Origin: Cohaesibacter marisflavi
Lineage (GTDB): Bacteria > Pseudomonadota > Alphaproteobacteria > Rhizobiales > Cohaesibacteraceae
Direction: 5' to 3'
Assembly (NCBI RefSeq): GCF_900115225.1
Contig: NZ_FOVR01000013.1
Coordinates: forward strand, 83,686 to 147,685
DNA: 64,000 nt
The first letter of the stretch is position 1. Every line of letters begins with the position of its first letter. Shown piece after piece: positions 1-7,309 of this stretch. A program made the translations under genes and the position numbers. A model generated the notes under the pieces. The model saw only the letters and a list, made by a program, of their open reading frames with translations, did no database searches and had not been told where the DNA came from.

Positions 1-601
1 AATCCTCTTCCATATGGGCGAGATCTGCGCCCTTCAGATTGGGGTGGGCCAGAGCAATCACTTCGCGGAAGGGCATGCCGATGGGTACTTCCACCGAGAC
101 GGGCTGTTGAACATCGCCGCCAACGGTGATGAATTTGGTCACCAGAGGCGTGCCAAGGCCGATATTGTAGATCGTCTCCACATTGTTGACGATAACCCCT
201 TGGCTGCTAGGAAGGGCTCTGGGGGCAACGATGCGACCGGTTGTTTCATATATGAGGGTGATTTCATCTCCTACGGGGTAGAAGTCACGCAGGCCCATGA
301 TTTCGATGCGGTCGGGTGCTGGATTGGTTTCTTTCAGATGGGTAATCAGGTCGGTATATTTCGCCTTGACCCCGATGATGCACCGCTGGGCGGCGGTTAG
401 ATCCAGACAGGTTACAAGCCCCTTGTAGAAAATCTCGCTTTTTAGACGCAGCAGCTCTTTGTCCTTGTGCAACAGCGGTTCGCATTCGGCTGCGTTGACA
501 ATGAATATTTCCGTTTCGCTGCCCAGTTTCACATAAGTGGGAAAGCCTGCTCCGCCAGCCCCAACGATGCCAAACTCCTTGATCTGTTCTGTTGTTGCCA
601 T
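1..601 (-). CDS. RnfC/PduS/PrdC-like electron-transfer protein, N-terminal part (cut by window edge)
   Basis: Reading the minus strand from an ATG at 601 gives an uninterrupted frame of 200 codons that runs off the left edge. It opens with MATTEQIKEFGIVGAGGAGF, followed by NAAECEPLL and, further on, NNVETIYNI. The Gly-rich GAGGAGFPT and the NAAECEPLL block are the nucleotide/FMN-binding signature of the RnfC/NuoF-like family that includes PduS and PrdC. Such proteins pass electrons from NADH to iron-sulfur or flavin partners; the 4Fe-4S and SLBB parts would lie outside the window. A GAGGG ribosome site lies 4 bases before the ATG. The family is clear, the subgroup (PrdC or PduS rather than a true Rnf subunit) is a judgement from the short N-terminus and missing context. 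Confidence 0.72.
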   Translation of the reverse strand, partial: MATTEQIKEFGIVGAGGAGFPTYVKLGSETEIFIVNAAECEPLLHKDKELLRLKSEIFYKGLVTCLDLTAAQRCIIGVKAKYTDLITHLKETNPAPDRIEIMGLRDFYPVGDEITLIYETTGRIVAPRALPSSQGVIVNNVETIYNIGLGTPLVTKFITVGGDVQQPVSVEVPIGMPFREVIALAHPNLKGADLAHMEED

Positions 602-908
602 GGGGCCCTCATTTCAATTTTTACGATCGACGAAGCGGATAGGCGACAGCCTTTTTGCGCGCAAGGACGCCGAATCTTGACTGGCATGCGCGGCGGATTA
701 GGTCTCTCGGTTTTGGCTATCGCTTGGGTGCCACCAACTTGTGCCTCGGGGCACGGACCAAGGAGCCGGGTTGTGTCTGGTATTCTCGCTTAGCACGCGG
801 GATAACCGGCTCCGAAACAGGGTCTGTGCAGCCTTGTCAAAGAGGAGCCTGTGGCTCAACTCTCCCGTGGCTTCTTCTGGATAACCAAGGCCTGATGAAA
901 GACCTTTG

Positions 909-947
909 AATAAGTATAACTTATTGATTTGACGCATAATGTGTCAA
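909..947. promoter_or_regulatory. Two adjacent dyad-symmetric sites, candidate operators
   Basis: The first dyad (909-925) has 7-base arms AATAAGT and ACTTATT around a 3-base centre. The second (929-947) reads TTGACGCAT, A, ATGTGTCAA, a 19-base inverted repeat with one mismatched pair. They sit about 310-350 bases upstream of the electron-transfer gene and about 610 upstream of the ABC importer. The outer TTGAC/GTCAA resembles FNR-type half sites (TTGAT/ATCAA), but the 9-base spacer is too long, so the regulator is unknown. Confidence 0.4.
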
Positions 948-1479
948 CGAGACTCATTTGCCATTCGAGGGTAAAAAATTGCTATCGCCGCACCTGATAA
1001 GCGCTGTGTGCATCTAGGTGATAGGGGCTGTTCGCTTGAGTCGCTCTTGGGGGATCGACCGCACACTCTGTGTGTTCCTCAATGCGTTTGGCGGGCCTTG
1101 GGGCGGTGTGCTGTTTGAAGATCGGTCAAGGCGATTCATGAAAGTAGTTATTGTAGCATTACTTCGAAATAATAAATGGAGATTTGGGAGACGGATAAGA
1201 AGCCTTCTTGTTGTTTTTATGTGTGATTTTTCTGGTTATGTTTGAGTAAAAGTGTTTCCTAATCTGTTTAGATTTTTATGTCTGTATGATTGATAAGAAT
1301 ATATGATCAATTCGATGTATAAACGAGTGTTGTGCTAGCGGTTAAATTTGGTTAAATGACTGATTTGTTTCCAATAATAGAATATAAATACTATTAAGTC
1401 ATTTGGCTGATGAACAAAAGTACTATGGTATCTCTAATCAAACTCTCAGTACGTTTACTTAGTCTAAGTTAGACGCCGT

Positions 1480-1526
1480 GGCCGCTTTGAGGAGAGTGGC
1501 TACGGGACGGCCGCTTTGAGGAGAGT
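1480..1526 (+). repeat. Direct repeat of 18 bases with a 29-base period just before the ABC importer
   Basis: The 18-mer GGCCGCTTTGAGGAGAGT occurs exactly at 1480-1497 and 1509-1526. Each copy carries a ribosome-site-like GAGGAG. GTGGCC (1478-1483) and GGCCAC (1528-1533) could pair around both copies. The true ribosome site, GGGAGGA, follows at about 1547, before the ATG at 1557. The repeat is therefore in the 5' leader or promoter of the binding-protein gene. Confidence 0.6.
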
Positions 1527-1556
1527 TGGCCACCTATTTTTCTTTGGGAGGAATTT

Positions 1557-2906
1557 ATGACCAAACTTACGATTTCACGTCGTGGTTTGATCAAGACCGG
1601 TGCATTCGTCGGTGCCGGCTTGGCCATGCCAACCATTTTTACTAGCAGAGCAAACGCGTTTACCAATGCGCCGATGGGCTCCACCGTGACACTTGGTTTT
1701 AACGTACCGCAAACCGGCCCTTATGCCGATGAAGGTGCCGATGAGCTTCTGGCGCAGAAGCTTGCCGTGGAGCATCTCAATGGCGAAGGCGACGGCGGTT
1801 GCCTCAATACCTTCACCTCCAAGGCATTGAAGGGCAATGGCATCTTGGGCAAGAAGGTTGAATTCGTCACCGGTGACACGCAGACAAAATCGGATGCGGC
1901 TCGCGCTTCTGCCCGTTCCATGATCGAAAAAGACGGTGCGATCATGATCAACGGCGGATCATCTTCGGGCGTGGCAGTTGCTGTTCAGGGGCTTTGTCAG
2001 GAAGCTGGCGTCATCTTTATGGCTGGCCTGACGCACTCCAACGATACCACCGGCAAAGACCGCAAAGCCAATGGCTTCCGCCACTTCTTCAACGCCTATA
2101 TGTCGGCGGCGGCGCTGGCTCCGATTCTGGCCAAGGAACTTGGCACGGATCGCAATGCCTATCATCTGACTGCTGATTATACCTGGGGCTGGACCCAGCA
2201 GGAATCCATGCAGGCTGCCACCGAGGCCATGGGCTGGAAAACCGTCAATAACGTGTTGACGCCGCTGGCCACGACAGATTTCTCGTCCTACATCGCTCCG
2301 GTGATCAATGCTGGCGCAGATGTTCTGGTTCTCAACCACTATGGCGGCAACATGGTCAACTCTCTGACCAATGCGGTGCAGTTCGGCCTGCTCGACAAGA
2401 TGGTCAATGGCAAGGACTTCAAGATCATCGTTCCGCTCTATTCTGAATTGATGGCCGCGGGTGCTGGCGACAACATCAAGGGCGTGCTCGGGTCGATGAA
2501 CTATAACTGGCAGCTGCAGAATGAAGGCTCCAAGGCCTTTGTGAAATCCTTCGGCGAGAAATATGGCCGTCCGCCGTCCAACTCCGCTCAGACCTGCTAC
2601 GCACAGGTTCTGCTTTATGCAGATGCTTGCGAACGTGCCGGTACCTTTAATCCGTGCGGTGTTGCTGAAGCGCTGGAAGGCTTCGAGTTTGACGGGCTGG
2701 GCAACGGCAAGACCATGTATCGCAAGGAAGACCACCAGTGCTTCAAGGATGTGCTGGTCGTGCGTGGTGCGCAGAACCCGACAACCGCTTATGACACGCT
2801 GGAAATTGTTGAAGTCACTCCGGTTGATCATGTCACATATCCGCCGAACCATCCGATGTTCGGGGGCGATGACGCATCGCTTGGCACCTGCAACGCCGGC
2901 GCATAA
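1557..2906 (+). CDS. ABC importer substrate-binding protein, branched-chain amino acid type (HAAT), Tat-exported
   Basis: This 449-residue type I periplasmic binding protein captures the substrate for the importer encoded downstream. The N-terminus has a twin-arginine signal (SRRGLIKTG, residues 8-16, then a hydrophobic stretch and SRANAF), so it should be exported folded by the Tat system. The mature start TVTLGFNVPQTGPYADEG matches the ligand-binding lobe of LivJ/LivK/UrtA-like proteins (COG0683 type). A GGGAGGA ribosome site precedes the ATG. It is the first gene of a five-gene unit: binding protein, two permeases, two ATPases. At 449 residues it is longer than LivK (about 370). The ligand cannot be read from sequence; amino acids, amides, urea or aromatic acids are all possible. 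Confidence 0.88.
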   Translation: MTKLTISRRGLIKTGAFVGAGLAMPTIFTSRANAFTNAPMGSTVTLGFNVPQTGPYADEGADELLAQKLAVEHLNGEGDGGCLNTFTSKALKGNGILGKKVEFVTGDTQTKSDAARASARSMIEKDGAIMINGGSSSGVAVAVQGLCQEAGVIFMAGLTHSNDTTGKDRKANGFRHFFNAYMSAAALAPILAKELGTDRNAYHLTADYTWGWTQQESMQAATEAMGWKTVNNVLTPLATTDFSSYIAPVINAGADVLVLNHYGGNMVNSLTNAVQFGLLDKMVNGKDFKIIVPLYSELMAAGAGDNIKGVLGSMNYNWQLQNEGSKAFVKSFGEKYGRPPSNSAQTCYAQVLLYADACERAGTFNPCGVAEALEGFEFDGLGNGKTMYRKEDHQCFKDVLVVRGAQNPTTAYDTLEIVEVTPVDHVTYPPNHPMFGGDDASLGTCNAGA

Positions 2907-2921
2907 TCAGAACGACCATTC

Positions 2922-2958
2922 TGGCCGTGCCACAAAATCGTGGTGCGGCCATCTTTTT
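2922..2958 (+). terminator. Intercistronic stem-loop after the binding-protein gene
   Basis: Arms at 2922-2933 (TGGCCGTGCCAC) and 2940-2951 pair over 12 positions, with two G-U wobbles and a 6-base loop, followed by TCTTTTT. It lies between the binding protein and the first permease. The likely role is partial termination or mRNA protection, so that the binding protein is made in excess. Confidence 0.65.
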
Positions 2959-3014
2959 GATTTGGACAGAACCGACGCAATTCATACGCACGGTTTATCG
3001 ATGCAGGCTTCTCA

Positions 3015-4046
3015 ATGGACGCAATTATTCTTCAGATTCTCAACGGTTTGGATAAAGGCAGTGCCTATGCTCTGATCGCTCTGGGACTGACACTCATCTT
3101 CGGCACGCTGGGCGTGGTTAACTTCGCTCATGGTGCCCTGTTTATGCTCGGCTCCTTTTGCGCCGTTACGCTGCAAAGACTGTTGTCGCTGTCTTTCACG
3201 GTCGTGGATCCGACAAAAAAAGACTTTCTGGGCAATCCGCTGAAGGTCGATACGCCTTATGTGGTGGACTGGTTTGGCGATGCGGCGGGCAATGCCATTA
3301 TCAACTGGTCGGTGCCGCTGGCGATCCTGTTTGCGATACCCGTGATGCTATTTATCGGCTATGCGATGGAGCGCGGGCTGATCAAACATTTCTACAAGCG
3401 CCCGCACGCTGACCAGATTCTGGTGACCTTTGGCCTCGCCATCGTAATTCAAGAGATTGTCAAATATTTCTACGGGGCCAATCCGATTCCGACGCCTGCG
3501 CCTGCGGCGTTCAAGGGGTCGCTTGATTTTGGCGTCATGATCGGCTTTGCCGAGAATACGATTATTTATCCCTACTGGCGCCTGATCTACTTTGTGTTTT
3601 CCGCCGTGATCGTTAGCGCCGTGTTTGCCTTCTTGCGCTTTACGACATTCGGCATGGTTGTTCGTGCGGGTATGGCTGATCGCGAGACCGTTGGTCTGCT
3701 GGGCATCAATATCGACAAGCGCTTCACCATCATGTTTGGCATGGCGGCGGCTGTTGCCGGTCTTGCCGGTGTCATGTATGCGCCGATCAACTCGCCCAAC
3801 TATCATATGGGCATGGACTTCCTGGTGCTGTCTTTTGTCGTGGTCGTTGTCGGCGGCATGGGCTCGCTGCCCGGTGCGGTGCTGGCCGGCTTCCTGCTCG
3901 GCATTCTGGAGAGCTTCGCTTCCATGAACGAAGTCAAGTCGCTGATACCCGGGATCGACCAGATCATCATTTATCTAGTTGCAATTATCATCCTTTTGAC
4001 CCGCCCGCGCGGTCTTATGGGACGAAAAGGCGTGATGGAGGAATAA
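3015..4046 (+). CDS. ABC importer permease, LivH type
   Basis: A 343-residue integral membrane permease. The N-terminus LQILNGLDKGSAYALIALGL and the following GTLGVVNFAHGALFMLG are the LivH/UrtB-type signature of HAAT importers. The C-terminal region has VVVVVGGMGSLPGAVLAG, the conserved EAA-like loop that contacts the ATPase. A hydrophilic insertion near residues 60-80 makes it longer than LivH (about 308). It follows the binding-protein gene after a stem-loop and is 3 bases from the second permease, so the two are surely co-translated. It forms a heterodimeric channel with the next gene product. Substrate unknown. Confidence 0.88.
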   Translation: MDAIILQILNGLDKGSAYALIALGLTLIFGTLGVVNFAHGALFMLGSFCAVTLQRLLSLSFTVVDPTKKDFLGNPLKVDTPYVVDWFGDAAGNAIINWSVPLAILFAIPVMLFIGYAMERGLIKHFYKRPHADQILVTFGLAIVIQEIVKYFYGANPIPTPAPAAFKGSLDFGVMIGFAENTIIYPYWRLIYFVFSAVIVSAVFAFLRFTTFGMVVRAGMADRETVGLLGINIDKRFTIMFGMAAAVAGLAGVMYAPINSPNYHMGMDFLVLSFVVVVVGGMGSLPGAVLAGFLLGILESFASMNEVKSLIPGIDQIIIYLVAIIILLTRPRGLMGRKGVMEE

Positions 4047-4049
4047 GCC

Positions 4050-5258
4050 ATGCTGGGTTTGAGCAAGAAAGACACAACCTTTCTCCTCATCGTCATGTTT
4101 CTGACTTTGGCGACACCGATATTGCTGCAGCCATTTCCCGAAGGCTCGGGGCTGGCGCAGTTCAATGCCGGATATCCTGATCTCATGCAGAGATTTGCCA
4201 TCTACGGCATCTTTGCAATCGGGTTCAATATTCTTTTTGGCCTGACGGGTTATCTGTCCTTCGGTCATGCGGCCTTTCTTGGTGTCGGATCTTATTCCGT
4301 CGTCTGGATGTATAAGCTTTTGAGCTACAATGTGCTGCCGGGACTGATCCTTGCGGTGATCATGTCAGCGCTGTTTGCCTTGTTGATCGGATATGTTTCC
4401 CTGCGCAGGTCGGGCATCTATTTCTCGATCCTGACATTGGCCATGGCTCAGATGTCTTTCAATCTGGCCTATTCGGTTCTTACGCCGCTCACCAACGGGG
4501 AAACCGGTCTTCAGGTCTATGGCGATGATCCTCAAGTCTTGATGGGGGAAGGTGGCCCGACGTCGCCGCACTTCTTTGGTATCGTCATGAACGAAGCCAC
4601 AAAAGTGGACTTTGCAGGGTGGCAGTTTACCTTCAGCAATGGCTACTATTTCTGCGCCATCATTGCGATCATCGTCTTCTATATTTCCCTCAGAATCTTT
4701 CGGTCGCCCTTTGGTCTGATGCTGCGGGCGATCAAGACCAATCAGACGCGTATGAGCTATACCGGCCTTAATACGCGGCCCTATACGCTTGCTGCCTTCG
4801 TCATATCGGGCATGTATGCCGGTCTGGCCGGTGGTTTGCTGGCGGCGATGGATCCTCTGGCTGGTGCCGAGCGCATGCAATGGACCGCGTCTGGGGAAGT
4901 AGTGCTGATGACCATTCTGGGAGGGGCTGGAACCCTGATGGGACCAGTCCTTGGCGCGGGCTTCATCAAATATTTCGAGAATATTTTCTCAAAGATCAAC
5001 GACAACGTTTTGCATGGCTGGTTCGCGGTTCTTCCTGATGGCCTTGAAGACACCATTGTCTTTTTGATGCACCCCTTCATCGGCAAGGGCTGGCATCTGA
5101 CATTGGGCTTGTTGTTCATGCTGGTGGTTATTTTCCTTCCCGGTGGATTGATCGAAGGTGGGCAGAGACTGCGCAACTGGATCAAGCGCGATAAGGAGCC
5201 GAAAGGTCCGTCCAAAGACACCGAGCATCACCCCAAACCGAAGCCTCACGTGGCCTGA
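4050..5258 (+). CDS. ABC importer permease, LivM type
   Basis: A 402-residue membrane protein, the second half of the channel. [23 protein letters not shown] near residues 57-79 (read here as GFNILFG...GHAAF) and [13 protein letters not shown] near the C-terminus are LivM/UrtC-type features. The last 30 residues are hydrophilic, rich in Lys, Pro and His, and probably cytoplasmic. Its ribosome site GGAGGA overlaps the end of the preceding permease gene, and its stop overlaps a possible upstream ATG of the ATPase gene, showing tight translational coupling. Confidence 0.88.
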   Translation: MLGLSKKDTTFLLIVMFLTLATPILLQPFPEGSGLAQFNAGYPDLMQRFAIYGIFAIGFNILFGLTGYLSFGHAAFLGVGSYSVVWMYKLLSYNVLPGLILAVIMSALFALLIGYVSLRRSGIYFSILTLAMAQMSFNLAYSVLTPLTNGETGLQVYGDDPQVLMGEGGPTSPHFFGIVMNEATKVDFAGWQFTFSNGYYFCAIIAIIVFYISLRIFRSPFGLMLRAIKTNQTRMSYTGLNTRPYTLAAFVISGMYAGLAGGLLAAMDPLAGAERMQWTASGEVVLMTILGGAGTLMGPVLGAGFIKYFENIFSKINDNVLHGWFAVLPDGLEDTIVFLMHPFIGKGWHLTLGLLFMLVVIFLPGGLIEGGQRLRNWIKRDKEPKGPSKDTEHHPKPKPHVA

Positions 5259-5272
5259 TGGAGACAACAAAC

Positions 5273-6028
5273 ATGGGCATTCTTGAAGTCAAAGATGTCA
5301 ATAAACGCTTTGGTGGCTTACAGGCGCTTGGCAATGTCAACCTGTCGGTGGCCGAAAACTCGGTTCACGCGATTATCGGTCCAAACGGAGCGGGCAAATC
5401 GACCTTGCTCAACTGTCTGATCGGCAAGTTGGAACCGGACACTGGGTCTGTCACCTTTCAGGGGCAGTCTGTGCTCGGGCGGACGCCGTATGAAATCAAC
5501 CAGATGGGCATCAGTCGCGTTTTCCAGACACCGGAGATCTTTACCGATTTGACGGTGATGGAAAATATGCTGATACCCTGCTTTGCCAAGCGGGACGGCG
5601 CATTTCGCATGCATGCCTTTGAGACTATTTCAAACGAGAAAGAGGTCATTGAGCGAGCTGAGCATATGCTGGAAGAAGTCAATATGACGGAGAAACTGCA
5701 TATGGTTGCCGGGTCTATGTCGCGTGGTGACAAACGCAGGCTGGAAATGGCCATGTGTCTGGTGCAGGCTCCCAAGCTTCTTCTGCTGGATGAACCGACC
5801 GCAGGCATGGCGCGAGCTGACACCAACAACACCATCGATCTGCTCAAGGAAATCCACGAAAAGCACGACATCACCATTGCGATCATCGAGCATGACATGC
5901 ATGTGGTCTTTTCTCTTGCCGAGCGCATCACTGTGTTGGCTCAGGGCACGCCTCTGGTTGAAGACACACCGGAAAATATCAAGGGCCATCCGAAGGTGAA
6001 AGAAGCCTATCTTGGAGAAGCAGCATGA
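5273..6028 (+). CDS. ABC importer ATPase, LivG type
   Basis: A 251-residue nucleotide-binding subunit. Walker A is GPNGAGKS (residues 36-43) and Walker B is LLLLDEPTAG. The ABC signature is SRGDKRRLE instead of LSGGQ or LSYGQ, a divergence that still keeps the Ser and Gly. It drives transport together with the next gene product. The ATG at 5273 (MGILEVKDV) is preferred over the one at 5258 because GGAG sits 9 bases before it and family members begin this close to the first beta strand. Confidence 0.87.
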   Translation: MGILEVKDVNKRFGGLQALGNVNLSVAENSVHAIIGPNGAGKSTLLNCLIGKLEPDTGSVTFQGQSVLGRTPYEINQMGISRVFQTPEIFTDLTVMENMLIPCFAKRDGAFRMHAFETISNEKEVIERAEHMLEEVNMTEKLHMVAGSMSRGDKRRLEMAMCLVQAPKLLLLDEPTAGMARADTNNTIDLLKEIHEKHDITIAIIEHDMHVVFSLAERITVLAQGTPLVEDTPENIKGHPKVKEAYLGEAA

Positions 6029-6816
6029 GCGATCTCGCTATTGAAGCAACCAAACGCCCCGCAGAAGACCGACCAGATTTCAGTAAACATGCCAATGTGG
6101 CCGCCACAGCTCCGGCCTTTTTGTCGGTGCATGATATTCACGCCTACTACGGTGAAAGCTATATCGTGCAGGGGGTCTCCTTCAATGTGCATGAAGGGGA
6201 AATTCTGGCGCTGTTGGGCCGGAACGGGGCGGGTAAGACATCGACCCTGCGCACCATCGCGCGACTCGATAATCCATCTCTCACCTATGGGGAAATCTGG
6301 CTGGATCATCAGCATTTGCACACCATGGCGAGCCATGAGGCAGCGAGGGCGGGCATGGTGCTGGTGCCGGAAGATCGGCGCATCATTCCCGGTCTGACGG
6401 TCGAGGAGAATATCCAGCTGGCACAGATCGTCGAGCCGGTCGGCTGGAGCATTGATCGTCTTTATGATCTGTTCCCGAGGCTTGGGGAGCGGCGCAATCA
6501 GGAAGGGGTGACGCTCTCGGGCGGTGAGCAGCAGATGCTGGCGATTGCCCGAGCCTTGGCACGGGACATCAAGGTGTTGCTGCTTGATGAACCCTATGAG
6601 GGGCTGGCACCTGTTATCGTGGACGAAATCGAGAAGACCCTCGAAATCATCAAGATGCAGGGCATTACCACGATTCTGGTGGAACAGAATGCGATTCGGG
6701 CACTGGAGCTGGCTGACCGGTCTGTCATTCTTGATACCGGGAGTGTCGTATTTGATGGCACTGCCAAGGAAGTGCTTGATAATAAAGAACTACGCGAGAA
6801 TTATCTCGCTATCTGA
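6025..6816 (+). CDS. ABC importer ATPase, LivF type
   Basis: A 263-residue ATPase whose ATG overlaps the stop of the LivG-type gene by 4 bases. Walker A is GRNGAGKT, the signature is LSGGEQQMLAIARAL, and Walker B is VLLLDEPYEGLAP. The VEQNA sequence near the C-terminus is typical of LivF/UrtE. About 30 residues at the N-terminus before the first beta strand are extra compared with LivF (about 235 residues). It ends the first importer unit; a repeat/hairpin and a terminator follow. Confidence 0.87.
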   Translation: MSDLAIEATKRPAEDRPDFSKHANVAATAPAFLSVHDIHAYYGESYIVQGVSFNVHEGEILALLGRNGAGKTSTLRTIARLDNPSLTYGEIWLDHQHLHTMASHEAARAGMVLVPEDRRIIPGLTVEENIQLAQIVEPVGWSIDRLYDLFPRLGERRNQEGVTLSGGEQQMLAIARALARDIKVLLLDEPYEGLAPVIVDEIEKTLEIIKMQGITTILVEQNAIRALELADRSVILDTGSVVFDGTAKEVLDNKELRENYLAI

Positions 6817-6832
6817 TGGCTGCACTCAGTGG

Positions 6833-6900
6833 TTTTATGCTGCCGCTTTTATGCTGCCGCTTTTATGCTCCCGGATATGCTTCAGGAGCAAAGCGGCAGC
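6833..6900 (+). repeat. Tandem 14-base repeat that forms a long hairpin
   Basis: The 14-mer TTTTATGCTGCCGC occurs at 6833-6846 and 6847-6860, with a partial third copy from 6861. GCTGCCGCTTT (6853-6863, also present at 6839-6849) can pair with AAAGCGGCAGC (6890-6900), with an inner GCTCC/GGAGC stem. Because the left arm is duplicated, two alternative hairpins are possible. It begins 17 bases after the importer's last stop codon. Confidence 0.6.
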
Positions 6901-7048
6901 TGAAGACCTGTATCGGGCTGCCCTTTCTCTCCCAGTCACTTCCCACAGGCGAATATCTTTTTTGCAAGCATTCCATACGGCCCAATAGGCGCACATTACG
7001 TTCTTTAGCGCAGGAATGCAGGCGGGTCTCAAGCATGCTATTTGCGGT

Positions 7049-7073
7049 AAAAAGGGCGCGAAAGCGCCTTTTT
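7049..7073 (+). terminator. Rho-independent terminator
   Basis: GCGC arms around a GAAA tetraloop extend into A5/T5 flanks (AAAAAGG...CCTTTTT) with one bulged G. It probably ends transcription of the first ABC importer unit. The remaining DNA up to the peptidase gene at 7310 shows nothing further. Confidence 0.7.
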
Positions 7074-7309
7074 CTGCAGCACAGGCTTGTGCTCCCAGAT
7101 CAGATTTGATAGGCACCTCATCGAAACATGACTGGGTGCGTTTCTGGCGTTCCTCGGGCTTATTTTCCTTGAAAAATGTAGTAGGTCGGTTCTCGCGTGC
7201 AAAGGTCGCAGCCTTGTCTTGCGGTCATCCTCATCGGGATGCCATGATGTGACCTCTTTTCGGATGTCTGGTCCCCTTTTTCTTCTCGAATCTGTTCAAT
7301 AGTAGTCCC

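Larger units (their letters stand above)
602..1556. other. Long intergenic region between divergent units; no convincing gene
   Basis: About 950 bases separate the electron-transfer gene (minus) from the ABC importer (plus). Short open frames here lack ribosome sites and family resemblance. The left part (to about 900) is GC-richer and has an inverted repeat GGAGCCGG (762-769) / CCGGCTCC (806-813). The rest, roughly 900-1470, is strongly AT-rich and probably holds promoters for both sides. Two dyads (909-947) and a 29-base repeat (1480-1526) are listed separately. Confidence 0.6.

Noticed and set aside
929..947. An FNR/ANR binding site
   Set aside because: The half sites are TTGAC/GTCAA with a 9-base spacer rather than TTGAT-N4-ATCAA.
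1959..2852. A 297-codon open frame on the minus strand under the first binding-protein gene
   Set aside because: It is an antisense shadow of a clearly recognised ABC binding protein; its translation has no family character.
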